This document shows positions 62,810-64,000 of a stretch of DNA of 64,000 nt, one piece after another. Position 1 is the first letter of the stretch, and every line of letters begins with the position of its first letter. Position numbers and translations under genes: made by a program. Source of the DNA: Deltaproteobacteria bacterium (GTDB lineage Bacteria > Acidobacteriota > Thermoanaerobaculia > Multivoradales > JAHZIX01); contig JAHZIX010000007.1 in NCBI GenBank assembly GCA_022601195.1, positions 40,353-104,352 on the forward strand, in the 5' to 3' direction. The notes under the pieces are model-generated. The model was not told the origin of the DNA and did no database searches. It was given only the letters and a program-made list of their open reading frames with translations.

Positions 62810-63121
62810 ATGAAAGGGAAAGTGGCATCGGTTGTCTTTGGAGCTGGAGCTTTGGGGTTCACGGTCTCGGCAGCGCCGTCGGTGGGGCTACCTCAGGGGA
62901 GCGAGCCGCTGTGGATCACAGCAAGCCTGGTGGCGATCTTTGGGGCAATCATCAAGTGGATTCTGGCTAGCTACTCGAAGCAGGCGGATAGGTACTACGA
63001 GCTCCAGAAGGAGGTAACGAGGGCGCTGGAGAAGATCGCCGCCGCGCTGGCAGACCAGGAGCGAGCGAGGGTGTCCTTTCGTAGAGCAAGCAGCATTCAA
63101 GCGCAGGAGGGTCCGGAATGA
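62810..63121 (+). CDS. Holin-like small membrane protein
   Basis: A 103-residue protein with two hydrophobic helices (about 5-22 and 31-51) followed by an amphipathic charged helix (SKQADRYYELQKEVTRALEKI). This layout is common in phage holins or tail-anchored membrane proteins. The ATG at 62810 has GGAGG about 11 bases upstream, within the end of the preceding frame. Its stop overlaps the next start as ATGA (63118-63121). Position before a DUF5675 gene fits a lysis region. Function is inferred. Confidence 0.65.
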   Translation: MKGKVASVVFGAGALGFTVSAAPSVGLPQGSEPLWITASLVAIFGAIIKWILASYSKQADRYYELQKEVTRALEKIAAALADQERARVSFRRASSIQAQEGPE

Positions 63122-63579
63122 GCGGCGCAACTACCGAGCTCACCCTCGAGCGCTTCTGCTCGTCCCAGCAGATGGGCACCTTCGGAACGATCACCGTGGG
63201 CGGCGCCACGGTCTACACACTCGAACCACCATGGCGCGGCAACGCGCCGAGGGTGAGCTGCATTCCGTCGGGTCGCTATCGCTGCGTCCCGCGCCGCTAA
63301 TTCCGGGGAGGCTATGACTCCTGGGAGCTTCAGGGGGTCGCGGGAAGGAGTCACATCCTTATTCACAAAGGCAACATCCATAGCCACAGCAACGGCTGCA
63401 TTCTGTTGGGGAGCTCGCTGGGCTTCCTGGGCGGAATGTGGGCGGTGCTGGGGAGCGGGAAGGCGTTTGGGTTCTTCTCTGAGCAAGTTGAGGGGGAGTT
63501 TTGGCTGACGATCAGTAATAGCGAGCAGCTGAGCAAGATGGGCTCTTGTTCGCCGGTCAGACAGGAGAGTGCAGCATGA
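63118..63579 (+). pseudogene. DUF5675-family gene broken by an in-frame TAA
   Basis: The first 60 codons (LTLERFCSSQQMGTFGTITV ... EPPWRGNAPRVSCIPSGRY) and, after a TAA at 63298, the same frame to 63579 (SHILIHKGNIHSHSNGCILLG) together form one DUF5675 protein of about 153 codons. Such proteins occur in phages near lysis genes. A single base change would explain the stop. The start overlaps the holin-like gene and the end overlaps the next start as ATGA, so the operon structure is still intact. Confidence 0.85.
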
Positions 63580-63986
63580 TTCGCGTCATAGCACTGACCC
63601 TTGCCCTCGCGTTGGCCGCGGGGACGGTCGAGGCTGACGGCGAGCTCAAGGCCAAGGTGGTCGAGAAGGTCAGATCGGGGATCGAGAAGAAGATCCCTTC
63701 TCGCGGCTCACCGGCTGTCTGGTGCACTGCGCTCCGTTGTGATGCTGGGGTCTCAGGGTCGTTCCCCCTAAAGGAAAGTAAGCTCTTCCGGGATCGGTAT
63801 TGGACGATGGATGCCTTCCTGGGGAAGGAGTCGGCAGGGGTGGGGTTCACCTTGGAGCCCATCAAGCGATCGCTGGCTGGTGAGTTGCGGATATTCGTGG
63901 GTCCGGCCTTCGTCGTGGAGCTGGACGCTCATGACTTGGGGACTCTGCCGGGGCGTGGGGCGTTGCTGTTTAGGGCGACGTTCTGA
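63576..63986 (+). CDS. Small secreted protein at the element's lysis region
   Basis: A 136-residue protein with a signal peptide (residues 1-20, cleavage near VEADG). The mature part has two cysteines (WCTALRC) and a beta-rich C-terminus. AGGAG lies eight bases before the ATG, which overlaps the DUF5675 stop. The family is not recognised. Its position suggests an element-encoded accessory or lysis-related product. Confidence 0.65.
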   Translation: MIRVIALTLALALAAGTVEADGELKAKVVEKVRSGIEKKIPSRGSPAVWCTALRCDAGVSGSFPLKESKLFRDRYWTMDAFLGKESAGVGFTLEPIKRSLAGELRIFVGPAFVVELDAHDLGTLPGRGALLFRATF

Positions 63987-64000
63987 GGGTTAAGGGCGGG

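Larger units (their letters stand above)
60652..64000. mobile_element. Decayed integrated element (phage-like) at tRNA-Glu
   Basis: From the tRNA 3' half rightward lie a deleted recombinase, fragments of phage-type genes on the plus strand, a holin-like protein, a DUF5675 gene with an in-frame stop and a small secreted protein. The right end lies beyond the window. Coding quality is lower than in the rest of the window. Confidence 0.75.

Noticed and set aside
62070..63300. In-frame TAG and TAA in element genes read as evidence of stop-codon recoding
   Set aside because: Two different stop codons in an element that also carries a deleted recombinase are better explained by decay.

Overview
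The window looks like chromosomal DNA of an acidobacterium, roughly 60% G+C by eye. The main clues are a VWFA-related protein of the type known mostly from Acidobacteriota (28144-29859), many large secreted or lipoprotein products, a Na+-translocating NADH:quinone reductase that suggests a marine or saline habitat, and an IPTL-CTERM-like surface-protein tail (end of 41982-47702). The class within the phylum cannot be settled from this sequence.

Layout. 148-6959 (+) is a secreted-protease island: a subtilisin-type protease, then two tandem copies of a cassette made of a small secreted protein plus a HExxH metallopeptidase-like protein. 7165-11701 (-) holds a FAD reductase, a B12-binding radical SAM enzyme, trpS and a CBS protein. 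11841-19298 (-) is a full nqrABCDEF operon with the maturation genes apbE and nqrM. 19582-24176 has a GNAT acetyltransferase and a four-gene overlapping operon (glycosyltransferase, nucleosidase-like, spore-photoproduct-lyase-like, SDR). It is divergent from a TPR-AAA ATPase (24192-25592). 25705-36062 has a PHB-depolymerase-type esterase, a cyclase-family lipoprotein, the VWA protein, an SDR, a YaiI-like protein, a VOC protein, a DinB-like protein and a 1127-residue lipoprotein with two haem c motifs. 36356-38017 (-) is a Phd/YefM-ParE toxin-antitoxin pair running into csaA and an SGNH hydrolase.

38285-48205 (+) has an adenosine deaminase-like gene, a 2OG-Fe(II) oxygenase fused to a glycosyltransferase, and a 1906-residue surface nuclease with lamin-tail repeats, followed by a small secreted protein. 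48481-52059 (-) has an ABC-2 exporter and a TAP-like peptidase. Next come cyclophilin and HU (sharing a bidirectional terminator), a DHODH-like flavoprotein, VKOR-DsbA, cytidine deaminase, an ECF sigma/anti-sigma pair and a second subtilase. The window ends in a decayed integrated element (60652 onward) placed at a tRNA-Glu gene. It contains a deleted serine recombinase, phage-type gene fragments and a DUF5675 gene with an in-frame stop.

Two kinds of non-coding structure recur. One is a REP-like hairpin (GGTGTCAGGCATG...) placed directly after stop codons at three loci, once as an inverted pair. The other is short degenerate tandem repeats, 11-20 bp per unit, in gaps and at gene 5' ends; these appear to create spurious N-terminal extensions. 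The candidates most worth following up are the duplicated metallopeptidase cassette with its single-cysteine partner, the oxygenase-glycosyltransferase fusion, the haem lipoprotein with a sigma-54-like promoter, and the photolyase-like operon.
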